Shown here: in pieces, positions 25,536 through 33,841 of the stretch | Layout of the letters: each line of letters begins with the position of its first letter | Position numbering within the stretch: the first letter of the stretch is position 1 | Assembly (NCBI RefSeq): GCF_000711725.1 | Contig: NZ_JONP01000009.1 | Span: forward strand, 1 to 64,000 | DNA length: 64,000 nt | Reading direction: 5' to 3' | Origin: Roseomonas aerilata DSM 19363 | GTDB lineage: Bacteria > Pseudomonadota > Alphaproteobacteria > Acetobacterales > Acetobacteraceae | Program-made: the position numbers and the translations under genes | The notes under the pieces: model-generated | What the model saw: only the letters and a program-made list of their open reading frames with translations | Told to the model about the DNA's origin: nothing | The model's database searches: none

Positions 25536-26504
25536 CTACTCGGTCAGGCCGAGGGCGCGGATCAGCTCGCCCACTACCTTGTCGTCCGCTTCCATGCGGG
25601 CGGCGAAGGCGCCGCGGCCGAGATAGGTGGCGCGCACCGCCTGCTTCTCCGCGACCTCGCCATAGGCGTGGCTCGCTACCACCTCGCGGCAGGCCTCCTC
25701 CACGCGCGCCACGATCGGCTCCGGCGTGCCGGCGCGGAGGAAGAGCCCGCCATAGGTGACCGAGGCGACCGGCCCCAGCCCCAGTTCCGCCAGCGTCGGA
25801 ACGTCCGGCATCGCCGGCAGCCGCTCGGCCGAGGCGGCGCCGAGGGAGCGCAGCCCCTGGGTTTGGATGAGGAAGGTCGTCGCGATGCCCATGTCGAGCG
25901 TGCCGGAGACAAGGTTCGTCGCGAAGTCCGCCTCTCCGCGATAGGGGATGTCCACCACCTCTACCCCCGCGTTGCGCCAGACCTGCGCCGCCAGCAGATG
26001 CGGTCCCGAAGCCGGACCCGTGTGCCCATAGCGTAGCTTACCCGGGTTGGCGCGCGCGAACTCGATGACCGAGCGCAGGTCTCGGAACGGCGAGGACTGC
26101 GGCACCGCGATGTGGAAGATGTTGTCGAAGGTCTGGCAGACCGGGATCACCGCCTCCTTGCCGTAGCCGAGGTTCCGGACCCGGTGCGGTTGGATGACGA
26201 TGGGCGTGACCGGCGAGAAGGCGATCATGTAGCCGTCGGGCGGTGCATTCACCACCGCCTGCATCCCGATCGTCAGCGAGGCGCCGGTGCGGTTGTTTAC
26301 CACCGCCCGCTGGCCAAGAACGGTCCCCAACTCCGTCGCGAAAACCCGCGCCATGAGGTCCGTGCCCGAGCCGGGCGGCAGGGGCATGACGATCTGCAGC
26401 GGCCGCGAGGGAAAGGTCTCCTGCGCGGCCGCACCGCCGACCAGCCCGAGGAAGGCGCCGAGCAGCGCCACCCTTGCGATATGCCGCCTTTCTTGGAACG
26501 CCAT
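25536..26504 (-). CDS. Bug/TctC-type tripartite tricarboxylate transporter binding protein
   Basis: 322 residues from ATG 26504, preceded by GGAGGAGACAGG; an ATG 18 bp further upstream is possible. The signal peptide runs through LLGAFLGLVGGAAAQ. Bug motifs: FPSRPLQIVMPLPPGSGTD, NNRTGASLTIGMQAVVNAPP and DIPYRGEADFATNLVSGTL. The binding loop differs from the common P-F-x-x-G-G, which hints at a different ligand. It lies downstream of an amidohydrolase and another Bug gene on the same strand, and its stop is 5 bp from the convergent D-aminoacylase stop. Confidence 0.9.
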   Translation of the reverse strand: MAFQERRHIARVALLGAFLGLVGGAAAQETFPSRPLQIVMPLPPGSGTDLMARVFATELGTVLGQRAVVNNRTGASLTIGMQAVVNAPPDGYMIAFSPVTPIVIQPHRVRNLGYGKEAVIPVCQTFDNIFHIAVPQSSPFRDLRSVIEFARANPGKLRYGHTGPASGPHLLAAQVWRNAGVEVVDIPYRGEADFATNLVSGTLDMGIATTFLIQTQGLRSLGAASAERLPAMPDVPTLAELGLGPVASVTYGGLFLRAGTPEPIVARVEEACREVVASHAYGEVAEKQAVRATYLGRGAFAARMEADDKVVGELIRALGLTE

Positions 26505-26545
26505 TTTTCCTGTCTCCTCCATTCCTTGTTGTCCGTGGCCGGGCT

Positions 26546-27526
26546 TCAGCCCGATGGCAGCCAGGGCAGGCGGGCCGCGTTACCGCCGGCCATTGCCGCG
26601 CAATCCGCTTCGGTGAAGCCTTCGGCCCGTCGCAGAAAGCCGAGCGGGTCGGCCTCGCCCACGGGGTAGTCCGAACCCATCAGAAGCCGGTCTGCGCCGA
26701 CCACCCGCGCGAGCGCGCCGAGCACCCCGGGTTCATAGACGCAGGTGTCGTAATGGAAGTCGCGGAGGTAGTCGCTCGGCCTGCGGCTGATGTTGCGGGC
26801 GCTGGCGGGCATGTTCGCCACGTTGCGGTCCAGCCGCCCGCAGTAATGCGGCAGGAACCCGCCGCCATGGGAGACGACGATGGTCATCGCCGGAAAAGCG
26901 TCGAGCACGCCCTCGTAGATGAGGGAGGCCATGACCTTCGCCTCCTCGATCGGCTGGCCGAGCGAGTTCCAAAGGCTGTATCCCTGAAACCACGGCTCGC
27001 GGATGCCGTCGGGATGGATGAGCACGGCGACGCCCATCGCGTGCATCGCCTCCCAGAGCGGCCGCAGCGAAGGATGTCCAAGATAGCGCCCGCCGACCTG
27101 AGCCGGCAGGTTCGCCCAGCGAAGACCGAGCCCCTCCACCGCGCGCCGCATCTCGGTCAGGGAGAGATCCACGTCCTGCATGGGCAGCACGAAGCTGCCG
27201 GTGTAGCGATGCGGGAAGCGCGCGACCCATTCGGCCGCACGGTCGTTCACGCGGTGCACCATCTCCAACTCGGCCGCGGCCTCCGCCCAGCCCGTGTACT
27301 GGTTCACCGTGCTGGCGGAGACCAGGGCGTGGTCGATCCCACGCTCCGCCATCTCGGCGGCCTGAACCGCCGGGTCGAACATCCGCTCCATCAGCCGGTG
27401 GCGCGGCGTGCCGGGCGATCGGTCCGGCGGTGGGCGTGTGCCGCAGCCATAGAGAACGCTCATCGCCTCCGTCGCGGCCGCCACCTCGCGATCGAGGAAA
27501 TGGGCGTGGATGTCGATGACCGGCAC
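26546..27526 (-). CDS. Amidohydrolase-family (ACMSD-type) protein
   Basis: 326 residues. Metal-ligand motifs of the ACMSD/amidohydrolase-2 group are complete: VIDIHAHFLD, VLIHPDGIREPWF, VVSHGGGFLPHYCGR and LLMGSDYPVGEADP. Members are metal-dependent decarboxylases or hydrolases of aromatic or semialdehyde acids (ACMSD, gamma-resorcylate and 4-oxalomesaconate relatives). Here it is flanked by two Bug genes in the same direction (4 bp after one, 41 bp before the other), so the substrate is probably an imported carboxylate. The precise reaction cannot be told from sequence. Confidence 0.88.
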   Translation of the reverse strand: MPVIDIHAHFLDREVAAATEAMSVLYGCGTRPPPDRSPGTPRHRLMERMFDPAVQAAEMAERGIDHALVSASTVNQYTGWAEAAAELEMVHRVNDRAAEWVARFPHRYTGSFVLPMQDVDLSLTEMRRAVEGLGLRWANLPAQVGGRYLGHPSLRPLWEAMHAMGVAVLIHPDGIREPWFQGYSLWNSLGQPIEEAKVMASLIYEGVLDAFPAMTIVVSHGGGFLPHYCGRLDRNVANMPASARNISRRPSDYLRDFHYDTCVYEPGVLGALARVVGADRLLMGSDYPVGEADPLGFLRRAEGFTEADCAAMAGGNAARLPWLPSG

Positions 27527-27530
27527 GCGC

Positions 27531-28511
27531 TTACTCCGGCCTCAGCCCTGCGGCGCGGATGATCTCGCCGTACTGGGCAATCCCCTCGCGCAGCTGGGCC
27601 GCGAAGACCCCTGGCGGGCTGCCGACCACGCGGATGCCATTGCCACTCAGCCGCGCCGCCATGTCGGGCATGGCGAGCACTTTCACCACCGCCTCGTGCA
27701 TCCGGGCGGGAACCCCCTCCGGCAGCCTGGCGGGGCCGAAAAGCCCGAACCACGAGGCGGGCTTGCGGAAGCCAGGCACCGTCTCGGCCAGGGTCGGGAT
27801 CTCCGGCCGGGCGGCGAAGCGCTCGCCCTCCAGCACCGCGAGGATCCGCACCCGCCCGGCCTCCGCATGGGCGCGCGCATCCACCAGCGCGCAGAACAGT
27901 GCGTCGATCTGCCGCCCGAGCAGCGCGACCATGGCGGGCCCCGTGCCGCGGAAGGGCACGTGCATCATCTCGAGGCCCGCGACCTCGTTCAGTACCTCGC
28001 CGGTCATGTGGAAGACGGAACCGGTGCCGGAACTGCCATAGGAGAGCTTGCCCGGCGAGCGGCGGGCGAGTTCCACCAAGCCGGCCGCGTCCCGCACCGA
28101 GGTCTCCACCGAGACCACCAGGCAGGTCACCGCCTCCGCCGCCGCGGTGATCGGCGTGAAGTCCCGCACGGGGTCGTAGGGCATGTTGCGGCTGAGATAG
28201 AGCGGCGTGATCTGGCTGCTCGGCGTCGTCATCAGCAGCGTGTGGCCGTCGGGCTGGGCACGGGCGACGTAGGCGGCGCCGATCATCCCGCTCGCCCCGT
28301 CGCGGTTCTCGATCACCACGGGCTGGCCCAGTACCTCCCGCAGCCGCGGCTCGATCAACCGCGGCAGGAAGTCGGCGGCGCCGGGTGGGAAGGGAACGAT
28401 GATGCGGACGGGCTGCGAGGGAAAGCCTTGCGCCCGCGTGGCGGCCGATAGCAACGGCAGCGCGGCCGCGCCCCGGATGAGCGCGCGCCGCGTGGCCCTA
28501 ACGGCCAGCAT
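27531..28511 (-). CDS. Bug/TctC-type tripartite tricarboxylate transporter binding protein
   Basis: 326 residues from ATG 28511, selected because it gives a compact signal peptide (RRALIRGAAALPLLSAATRA) with cleavage before QGFPSQP; an in-frame ATG at 28559 would add 16 arginine-rich residues and directly abuts GGGGAGG. Bug motifs: QPVRIIVPFPPGAADFLPRL, ENRDGASGMIGAAYVA, MHVPFRGTGPAMVALLGRQI. The ligand loop reads PPGAADF, one residue shorter than the usual PPGGATD. It is the first gene of a likely Bug-amidohydrolase-Bug operon. Confidence 0.9.
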   Translation of the reverse strand: MLAVRATRRALIRGAAALPLLSAATRAQGFPSQPVRIIVPFPPGAADFLPRLIEPRLREVLGQPVVIENRDGASGMIGAAYVARAQPDGHTLLMTTPSSQITPLYLSRNMPYDPVRDFTPITAAAEAVTCLVVSVETSVRDAAGLVELARRSPGKLSYGSSGTGSVFHMTGEVLNEVAGLEMMHVPFRGTGPAMVALLGRQIDALFCALVDARAHAEAGRVRILAVLEGERFAARPEIPTLAETVPGFRKPASWFGLFGPARLPEGVPARMHEAVVKVLAMPDMAARLSGNGIRVVGSPPGVFAAQLREGIAQYGEIIRAAGLRPE

Positions 28512-28654
28512 CGTGCCGCAGCCCCTGCGCGCGCGGCGGGCTGATCCGCCCCATCGCATCCTCCCCTTCTTGTCACCTCCTCGCGGCGGCCCCGGAAGGC
28601 CCGTCGCTTTCGCCCCGCCGCGATACCTGCGGCGGGGTTCCGCGCAGGGCCCGT

Positions 28655-29641
28655 TCAGGCCGCGCGCTTGAGGTCGCTGCGGTCGATGACGGAGAGGTTG
28701 AGCGCCTTCAGCAGGTTGTAGATCGTGTCGATCTCCTCCCCCTTCGGCTTGGGCATCGGCGAGCGCATGAAGGGGCTTGGGATCAGCCCGCGCAGCCAGG
28801 CGGCGGTCTTATAGCGGATGTGCAGCCGGCCCATGTCCGCGATGTACTCGTGCAGGTTCACCAGACCGCTGTCCCACACGCGGCAGGCGCCCTCGAGATC
28901 GCGGTTGTCCCAAGCATCGAGGTGGTCGAGCATCGGCTCCTTCGCGAAGGTCCAGAAGCCGCTGAGCGTGCCGTCGAACATGCCGGTCGCGCGGTACTCG
29001 TGGAAGCGCGACGCCAGCGCGCCCATGATCGCAACCGGGCGGTTGAGGCTGCGCAGCCCCTTCGCCACGATGCGGTACCCATCGTAGGTGTAGGTCATCT
29101 TCCAGCCGACGATGTTCGGCACCTCGCGGCACATGTGGAGCGCGGCCTTTACGGGCAGGCCGGGATAGAAGGGGAAGTCGCTGCCGCTGACGGGATGGGT
29201 GATGATCGGCAGGTCCACCGCGCGGTCCTGCGCGATGACGGTATCGAGCCAGATCTCCGGATAGGTGTCGGCGTCCCAGCAGGAGGTCACGTCCTGCGCG
29301 CCGCCCGGGGGCGTCACGAAGATGCCGTCCACGCCGAGCGCCTTCGCGTCGCGCGCCGTCTCGACCATCTCCTCCGTGCGCAGCGCCCAGGTGCCGGCGA
29401 TGATCGGCAGCTTTCCGTGCGCCTCCTCCATCGCGATCTCGAGGACGCGGCGCTTCTCCTCGCGAGAGAGATAGAAGATCTCGCCGGCCTCGGGATTCAC
29501 GCAGAGGCCACCCTCCTTCGCGAAGCGGGCGTCGTCCGCGTAGTAGCGGACGTAGCGGCGGAAGGCGCCCTCATCGACCTTCATGTTCTCGTCGAACGGC
29601 AGCAGCAGGGCGACGTAGCGCCGGTGGCCGATGGTGCTCAT
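28655..29641 (-). CDS. DapA-family (dihydrodipicolinate synthase-like) aldolase/lyase
   Basis: 328 residues, TIM-barrel DHDPS/NAL superfamily. The Schiff-base Lys is in NIVGWKMTYTYDGYR. At the place of the family Y-N-x-P the sequence reads IITHPVSGSD, so the proton-shuttling Tyr is missing, and the G-T-T-G-E loop is replaced by CVNPEAGE. Thus it is not a lysine-pathway DapA; an aldolase or dehydratase for another keto acid is likely. It is divergent from a LysR gene 124 bp away, a typical regulator-target pair. Confidence 0.85.
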   Translation of the reverse strand: MSTIGHRRYVALLLPFDENMKVDEGAFRRYVRYYADDARFAKEGGLCVNPEAGEIFYLSREEKRRVLEIAMEEAHGKLPIIAGTWALRTEEMVETARDAKALGVDGIFVTPPGGAQDVTSCWDADTYPEIWLDTVIAQDRAVDLPIITHPVSGSDFPFYPGLPVKAALHMCREVPNIVGWKMTYTYDGYRIVAKGLRSLNRPVAIMGALASRFHEYRATGMFDGTLSGFWTFAKEPMLDHLDAWDNRDLEGACRVWDSGLVNLHEYIADMGRLHIRYKTAAWLRGLIPSPFMRSPMPKPKGEEIDTIYNLLKALNLSVIDRSDLKRAA

Positions 29642-29748
29642 GGGGTTCCTCCTCAGGGCTGCCCTCTCGGAGGGTCGCCGGTGAGGAGGTATGGCGCCGC
29701 GCAGGAGCAGAAATCTATCTATACTTATTCATCTTATCATTAATCAGG

Positions 29749-29772
29749 TGCATGATCGTCGCTGCATGATCG
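29749..29772. repeat. Direct repeat TGCATGATCG x2 at LysR start
   Basis: TGCATGATCG occurs at 29749-29758 and again at 29763-29772, four bases apart, in the AT-rich divergent region between the DapA-like gene and the LysR gene. The second copy contains the LysR ATG (29766). The two copies are 14 bp apart start to start, not a whole helical turn. They could be regulator half-sites or a small duplication. Confidence 0.4.
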
Positions 29773-30689
29773 ACCTCTCCCGCGTGGACCTGAACCTTCT
29801 GGTCGTCTTCGACGCCCTGATGACCGAACGCCAAGTCACCCGCGCCGCAGCCCAGGTGCGGCTCACCCAGCCTGCCGTCAGCCACGCCCTGCGCCGCCTG
29901 CGCCACCTCTTCGAGGACGAGCTTTTCACCCGCGGCCCCGGCGGCATGCAGCCGACCCGGCGGGCGCAGGACCTGCACGTGCCCGTTCGCGCCGCTCTGG
30001 CCCATGTGCGGGCTGCGCTGGGCAGCCAATCCTCCTTCGACCCGCTGACCGTCCGTCGCAGCTTCCGCCTGGCCATGACGGAGGTGATGACGCTCGAGCT
30101 ACTGCCGCGCCTCATCGCCCTCGTCCGCGGCCGCGCGCCCGGCGTGGACCTCGTCATCCTTGGCAGCGGTGCGGGGGAGGCAGGGGACATGGTGGCGGAG
30201 GGCGAGGCCGATATCGGCCTCGGCGTACTGCCGCAGCTTCCCGACGGCCTGCTCGCGCAGGAGCTCTACACGGATGCCCTCGCCTGCGTGGTGGACCGAC
30301 ACCACCCCCGGCTCCGCGACGGTCGGCTTGGGCTGGACGACTACCTCGCCGCCGACCACGTGACTGTCGCCGGCCCGCGCCACGTGGGGATCGAGTTGGA
30401 CGAACTTCTCTCCCGCCTTGGCCTCGTCCGTCGCGTGGTGGCGGTGCTGCCCCACTACGTCGCGATCCCCGCCGTCATCCTCGGCACGGACCTCGTCGGC
30501 CATATCCGCGAACGCCTCGTCTCCATCCATGCCAACCGGGGCGACCTGCTGCTTTTCCCGCCGCCCATCCCCATGCCGGTGCCGCCGCTCCGCTTCCTCC
30601 AGGTCTGGCACACGCGCGATGACCGCGACGCCGGGCATCGCTGGATGCGGGCCCTCATTGCCGAGGCAGCGAGCGAGCCCTTGTCCTGA
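29766..30689 (+). CDS. LysR-family transcriptional regulator (NodD/DSF-like subgroup)
   Basis: 307 residues from ATG 29766; the in-frame upstream extension crosses the AT-rich promoter region and is rejected. DLSRVDLNLLVVFDALMTER is the opening of the subgroup that includes NodD and LinR, followed by the wHTH core RLTQPAVSHALRRLRHLFED and ELFTRGPGGMQPTRRA. The effector domain ends with a conserved HxxR-like WHTRDDRDAGHRWMR segment. It is divergent from the DapA-family gene, which is the most likely target. A GC-rich hairpin follows its stop (30721-30745). Confidence 0.9.
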   Translation: MIDLSRVDLNLLVVFDALMTERQVTRAAAQVRLTQPAVSHALRRLRHLFEDELFTRGPGGMQPTRRAQDLHVPVRAALAHVRAALGSQSSFDPLTVRRSFRLAMTEVMTLELLPRLIALVRGRAPGVDLVILGSGAGEAGDMVAEGEADIGLGVLPQLPDGLLAQELYTDALACVVDRHHPRLRDGRLGLDDYLAADHVTVAGPRHVGIELDELLSRLGLVRRVVAVLPHYVAIPAVILGTDLVGHIRERLVSIHANRGDLLLFPPPIPMPVPPLRFLQVWHTRDDRDAGHRWMRALIAEAASEPLS

Positions 30690-30720
30690 GCAGAAGGCGC
30701 GGCCTTTGACCCATCATTTC

Positions 30721-30745
30721 CGCCTCAGGTCCGTGACCTGAGGCG
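30721..30745. terminator. Perfect GC-rich hairpin between convergent genes
   Basis: CGCCTCAGGTC at 30721-30731 pairs perfectly with GACCTGAGGCG at 30735-30745 around the 3-base loop CGT. It lies 31 bp after the LysR stop and about 145 bp before the end of the convergent nickel exporter gene. There is no T-run on either side, so it is a hairpin-type terminator candidate at best. Stabilising the 3' ends of both transcripts is an alternative role. Confidence 0.5.
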
Positions 30746-30888
30746 ACCGTAAGGGCAGGAAGGGTGCCGGGAGGAGAACCGGCCTTCAATCATCGTATCC
30801 GTGTCAGTCAGATAGAGATCCAAGGCCCCCCGGCCCCTGGCTTGAAAGCGCCGCGCCTTATCCCGGGACTTCAAGCGCCGACACCATA

Positions 30889-31998
30889 TCAGCTCCCGGC
30901 ATACGCCAGCCCCGCGATGCCTTGCCAGCCCATGTAAAGGCCGACGAGGAGAATGACGGCCGCCGAGACATAGGGCGCCCGGCGCGTCACGCGCTCGAAC
31001 AGCCCGGACCAGCGCCGTTCCGCGCGCCGCATGCCATAAGCCGCCGCCACGCCGACCGAGACCATCACCACCGCGAGGCCGACCGAGAAGCAGAGCACCA
31101 GCACGACGCCGAGGCTGAACTGGCGGAGCTGCAGGCAGAGCATCAGCACCGTGATGGCGGCCGGGCAGGGGATGAGCCCGCCGGTCAGGCCAAAGAGGAT
31201 GATCTGCCATGTCGTCGCCTCGCGCCCGGCGAAGCGGCGGCGGATGTCCTCGGCATGGGCGCGCTCATGCGCGTCCTGGAAGGCGGGCTCACCTGCCGCC
31301 GGCCCATGGTGCGCATGGCCGTGCTCGTCGAAGGAGAGGGCGTATTCATGCGCGTGCCCGCTATGGTCGAGGCGCAGCCGTGCCTCGAAGGCGTGCGGCT
31401 CCGGAATCTCCTGAACGGATTCGAGGTAATCGCCGCGGTCCGCGAAGGCGAAGGCCTGGCGTGCACCGCCAGGGCGGACCGTCTCCAGGCTGACGCTGGC
31501 GGCGGGCCAGGCATCGCCGCCCTCGAAGCGCAGGCGCCAGCGGGGCGGCACGCCATCCTCGAAGACCTCCAGCGCCGCGACGCCGTGGCCGGTATCGATC
31601 CGCCGCGCCTCACCGGCGTGGTCGTGGTCGTGTCCGTGATGATGGTGGCCGCGCGCATCCCGCCAGCTGCGCGAGAGCATCCAGGCCGCCACCCCCACTA
31701 CGACGACGGCGGAGGCAAGCTGGAAATAAGGCTCGGAGGTCTCCGCATCGAATTGGCCGGCATAGTGCAGCCCGACGAGTGCCACCGCCCACACCACGGC
31801 GGTGTGCGACAGCGCGGCGGCGAGGCCGAGCAGCACCGCCTGCGTCACCGTTCCCCGCACCGCGACGATGAAGGCCGCCATCATCGTCTTCGAATGTCCC
31901 GGCTCCAGACCGTGCAGCGCGCCGAGCAGGATGGCCGAGGGGATGAACAGCCAGGCGTGGCTCGCGCCCTGCTGGATGAGGTCCGTGAAGGATGTCAC
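30889..31998 (-). CDS. Nickel/cobalt efflux transporter (RcnA/NiCoT family)
   Basis: 369 residues, GTG start at 31998 with GGAGG 9 bp before it. The transmembrane motif LLGALHGLEPGHSKT (H-G-x-x-P-G-H) is the metal-selectivity signature of RcnA-type exporters. A histidine-rich cytoplasmic stretch (ARGHHHHGHDHDHAGE, plus HGHAHHG near 225) lies in a large loop between membrane helices; TGGLIPCPAAITVLML opens the second membrane half. It would export Ni2+ and Co2+ across the inner membrane. The RcnR-like repressor gene ends 13 bp upstream, so the two form one operon under the G6 operator at 32300. Confidence 0.9.
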   Translation of the reverse strand: MTSFTDLIQQGASHAWLFIPSAILLGALHGLEPGHSKTMMAAFIVAVRGTVTQAVLLGLAAALSHTAVVWAVALVGLHYAGQFDAETSEPYFQLASAVVVVGVAAWMLSRSWRDARGHHHHGHDHDHAGEARRIDTGHGVAALEVFEDGVPPRWRLRFEGGDAWPAASVSLETVRPGGARQAFAFADRGDYLESVQEIPEPHAFEARLRLDHSGHAHEYALSFDEHGHAHHGPAAGEPAFQDAHERAHAEDIRRRFAGREATTWQIILFGLTGGLIPCPAAITVLMLCLQLRQFSLGVVLVLCFSVGLAVVMVSVGVAAAYGMRRAERRWSGLFERVTRRAPYVSAAVILLVGLYMGWQGIAGLAYAGS

Positions 31999-32011
31999 CG
32001 GCGGCCTCCTT

Positions 32012-32290
32012 TCACTTCATGTAGGTTCGGACGACACCGAGGAGCTGCTCGACAGCCGCCTCGTCGAGCACGCCGGGGTGCTTCTCGACGTCCACGAGGT
32101 GCGTGCGGACATGGTCCTCCACCACCTCGGCCATCAGCCCCGCCATCGCCGCGCGGGCGCTGGAGAGCAGGTGCATCACGCGCTCGCAGTCCGCCTCGGT
32201 GTCGAGGGCGCGCTCCACGGCCTCGACCTGTCCGCGGATGCGCCGCACGCGGGCAAGCAGCTTCTGCCGGTCACGGATCGTATGAGTCAT
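32012..32290 (-). CDS. rcnR: RcnR-type nickel/cobalt-responsive repressor
   Basis: 92 residues, all-helical CsoR/RcnR fold. RcnR metal ligands can be placed: His3 in MTHTIRDRQKLL, Cys35 in DTEADCERVMHLL, and His60 and His64 in EVVEDHVRTHLVD. The N-terminal His and the H-x3-H pair separate RcnR from CsoR (Cu) and FrmR (formaldehyde). The apo-protein should repress its own operon and be released by Ni or Co. No Shine-Dalgarno sequence precedes the ATG, and the best promoter puts the transcription start at the ATG itself, suggesting a leaderless message. Confidence 0.88.
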   Translation of the reverse strand: MTHTIRDRQKLLARVRRIRGQVEAVERALDTEADCERVMHLLSSARAAMAGLMAEVVEDHVRTHLVDVEKHPGVLDEAAVEQLLGVVRTYMK

Positions 32291-32296
32291 GCGGCG

Positions 32297-32325
32297 TAGA
32301 TAGGGTAGGGGGGTATCCTATGCAA
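32297..32325 (-). promoter_or_regulatory. RcnR operator within a candidate rcnR-rcnA promoter
   Basis: At 32300-32321 the plus strand reads ATAGGGTA, six G, TATCCTAT: an inverted repeat around a G6 tract, the layout of RcnR/CsoR-type sites (TA-G6-TA core). On the minus strand TTGCAT (32320-32325) and TATCTA (32297-32302) are separated by exactly 17 bp, a plausible -35/-10 pair enclosing the operator. Both hexamers match consensus only moderately. Repressor bound here would block polymerase directly. Confidence 0.7.
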
Positions 32326-32337
32326 CCACTGCGTTGG

Positions 32338-33675
32338 TCACCCCAGCAGCAAGCGCGCGATGAGCCCCGCCAGGGCCGTCACGCCGAGCGTGGGAACAAG
32401 GCCGATCTTCGTGCGGAAGAGCAGCGCGGCCGCCAGCAACGCGAGCCCCAGCGCGACAGGATCGAGGCTCGCCGGCAACGGCAGGTCGAGCGCCATCGGC
32501 CCCACCTCCACGCGCCGCACGGCCGTGAAAAGCACGCGCAAACCGAACCAGAGCGCGAGGTTGGCGATCACGCCGACCACCGCCGCCGTCACGGCCGCCA
32601 GCGCGCCGGTCAGTGCCCGGTTCGCGTGCAGCCGCTCCACATAGGGCGCGCCGAGGAAGATGAAGGCGAAGCAGGGTGCGAAGGTAACCCAGACCGTCAG
32701 CAAGGAGGCGAGCACTCCCCAGCCCAGCCCGCCCGCTTGTGCGCCCGCGAGGAAGCCGACGAATTGCAACACGAGCACCAGCGGCCCCGGGGTCGTCTCC
32801 GCCAGGCCCAGCCCCACGAGCATCTGCTCGGGCGTCAGCCAGCCATAGCCCTGCACCGCCTCCTGCGCGACATAGGCGAGCACGGCGTAGGCCCCGCCCA
32901 CCGTGACCACCGCCAGCTTCGAGAAGAACAGCGCGACATCCGCGAAGACACCTGCGCCGAGCAGCGTCAGCGCCGCGACCGGCAGCAGCCAGAGCGCGAC
33001 CGCGACCAGCCCCGCCCGCCAGCCGCTGGCGGCCAGGCGGGCCGGGCGGCCAGGATCGGCGGCCAGCACCGCGTCCAGCAGGGCCGGCGGCCCATCCTTC
33101 GCCACGGCATGGGCCGATGCCCGGAAGGCGCCGGGCGCGAGATACCCGATCAGCGCCGCGCCGAGCACCACCACGGGAAAAGGGATGGCGAAGGCGTAAA
33201 GCGTGACGAAGGCCGCCGCCGCCATGGCCCAGGCCGGCCGTGTTCGCAGCGCCCGCCGCGCCACGCGCAGCAGCGCCTCCACCACCAGCACGAGCACGGC
33301 GCAGCGCAGGCCAAAGAAGAGCCCGGCCACGACCGGCACCTCGCCGAGCGTGGCGTAGAGGAGCGAGAGCGCCAGCATCACCGCCATGCCCGGCAGCACG
33401 AAGAGCGCGCCCGCCGCGACGCCGCCCCGCACCCCGTGCAGCAGCCAGCCGAGATAGGTCGCGAGTTGCTGCGCCTCCGGCCCCGGCAGCAGGGTGCAGA
33501 AGTTCAGCGCGTGCAGGAATCGCGCGTCGGAAACCCAGCGGCGTTCATCCACGACCTCGCGGTGTAGCATAGCGATCTGCCCGGCTGGCCCGCCGAAGGA
33601 GAGCAGGCCGATCTTCAGCCAGACGCGGAGAGCCGTGCCGAAGCTCGGCAGTTCCGGCGTCATGGCGAAGGGCAC
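32338..33675 (-). CDS. chrA: Chromate transporter (ChrA, long-chain CHR)
   Basis: 445 residues with two homologous CHR halves, about ten to twelve membrane helices. The first half opens with FGTALRVWLKIGLLSFGGPA and contains LNFCTLLPGPEAQQLATYLG, the conserved P-G-P signature; the second half repeats this as FSKLAVVTVGGAYAVLAYVA and LAETTPGPLVLVLQFVGFLA. ChrA couples chromate export to the proton gradient and confers Cr(VI) resistance. It lies directly upstream of the rcnR operator on the same strand, making a small metal-resistance block. Confidence 0.92.
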   Translation of the reverse strand: MPFAMTPELPSFGTALRVWLKIGLLSFGGPAGQIAMLHREVVDERRWVSDARFLHALNFCTLLPGPEAQQLATYLGWLLHGVRGGVAAGALFVLPGMAVMLALSLLYATLGEVPVVAGLFFGLRCAVLVLVVEALLRVARRALRTRPAWAMAAAAFVTLYAFAIPFPVVVLGAALIGYLAPGAFRASAHAVAKDGPPALLDAVLAADPGRPARLAASGWRAGLVAVALWLLPVAALTLLGAGVFADVALFFSKLAVVTVGGAYAVLAYVAQEAVQGYGWLTPEQMLVGLGLAETTPGPLVLVLQFVGFLAGAQAGGLGWGVLASLLTVWVTFAPCFAFIFLGAPYVERLHANRALTGALAAVTAAVVGVIANLALWFGLRVLFTAVRRVEVGPMALDLPLPASLDPVALGLALLAAALLFRTKIGLVPTLGVTALAGLIARLLLG

Positions 33676-33841
33676 CCGAACCTGAAGGAGGCGGAGGGGC
33701 AGCGCCCGGCGTGCAGGGGGGAGGCGTGCCGCGGGCTTCCCGCGGCGCGAGGAAACGAAGGAGGGCGCAGAAGGGGGCTCCCCGGGGCGGTGAAAGGGAC
33801 CCGATCCTACCGGGAAGAGGTGCCGCCGTCGAAGCCCCGCC

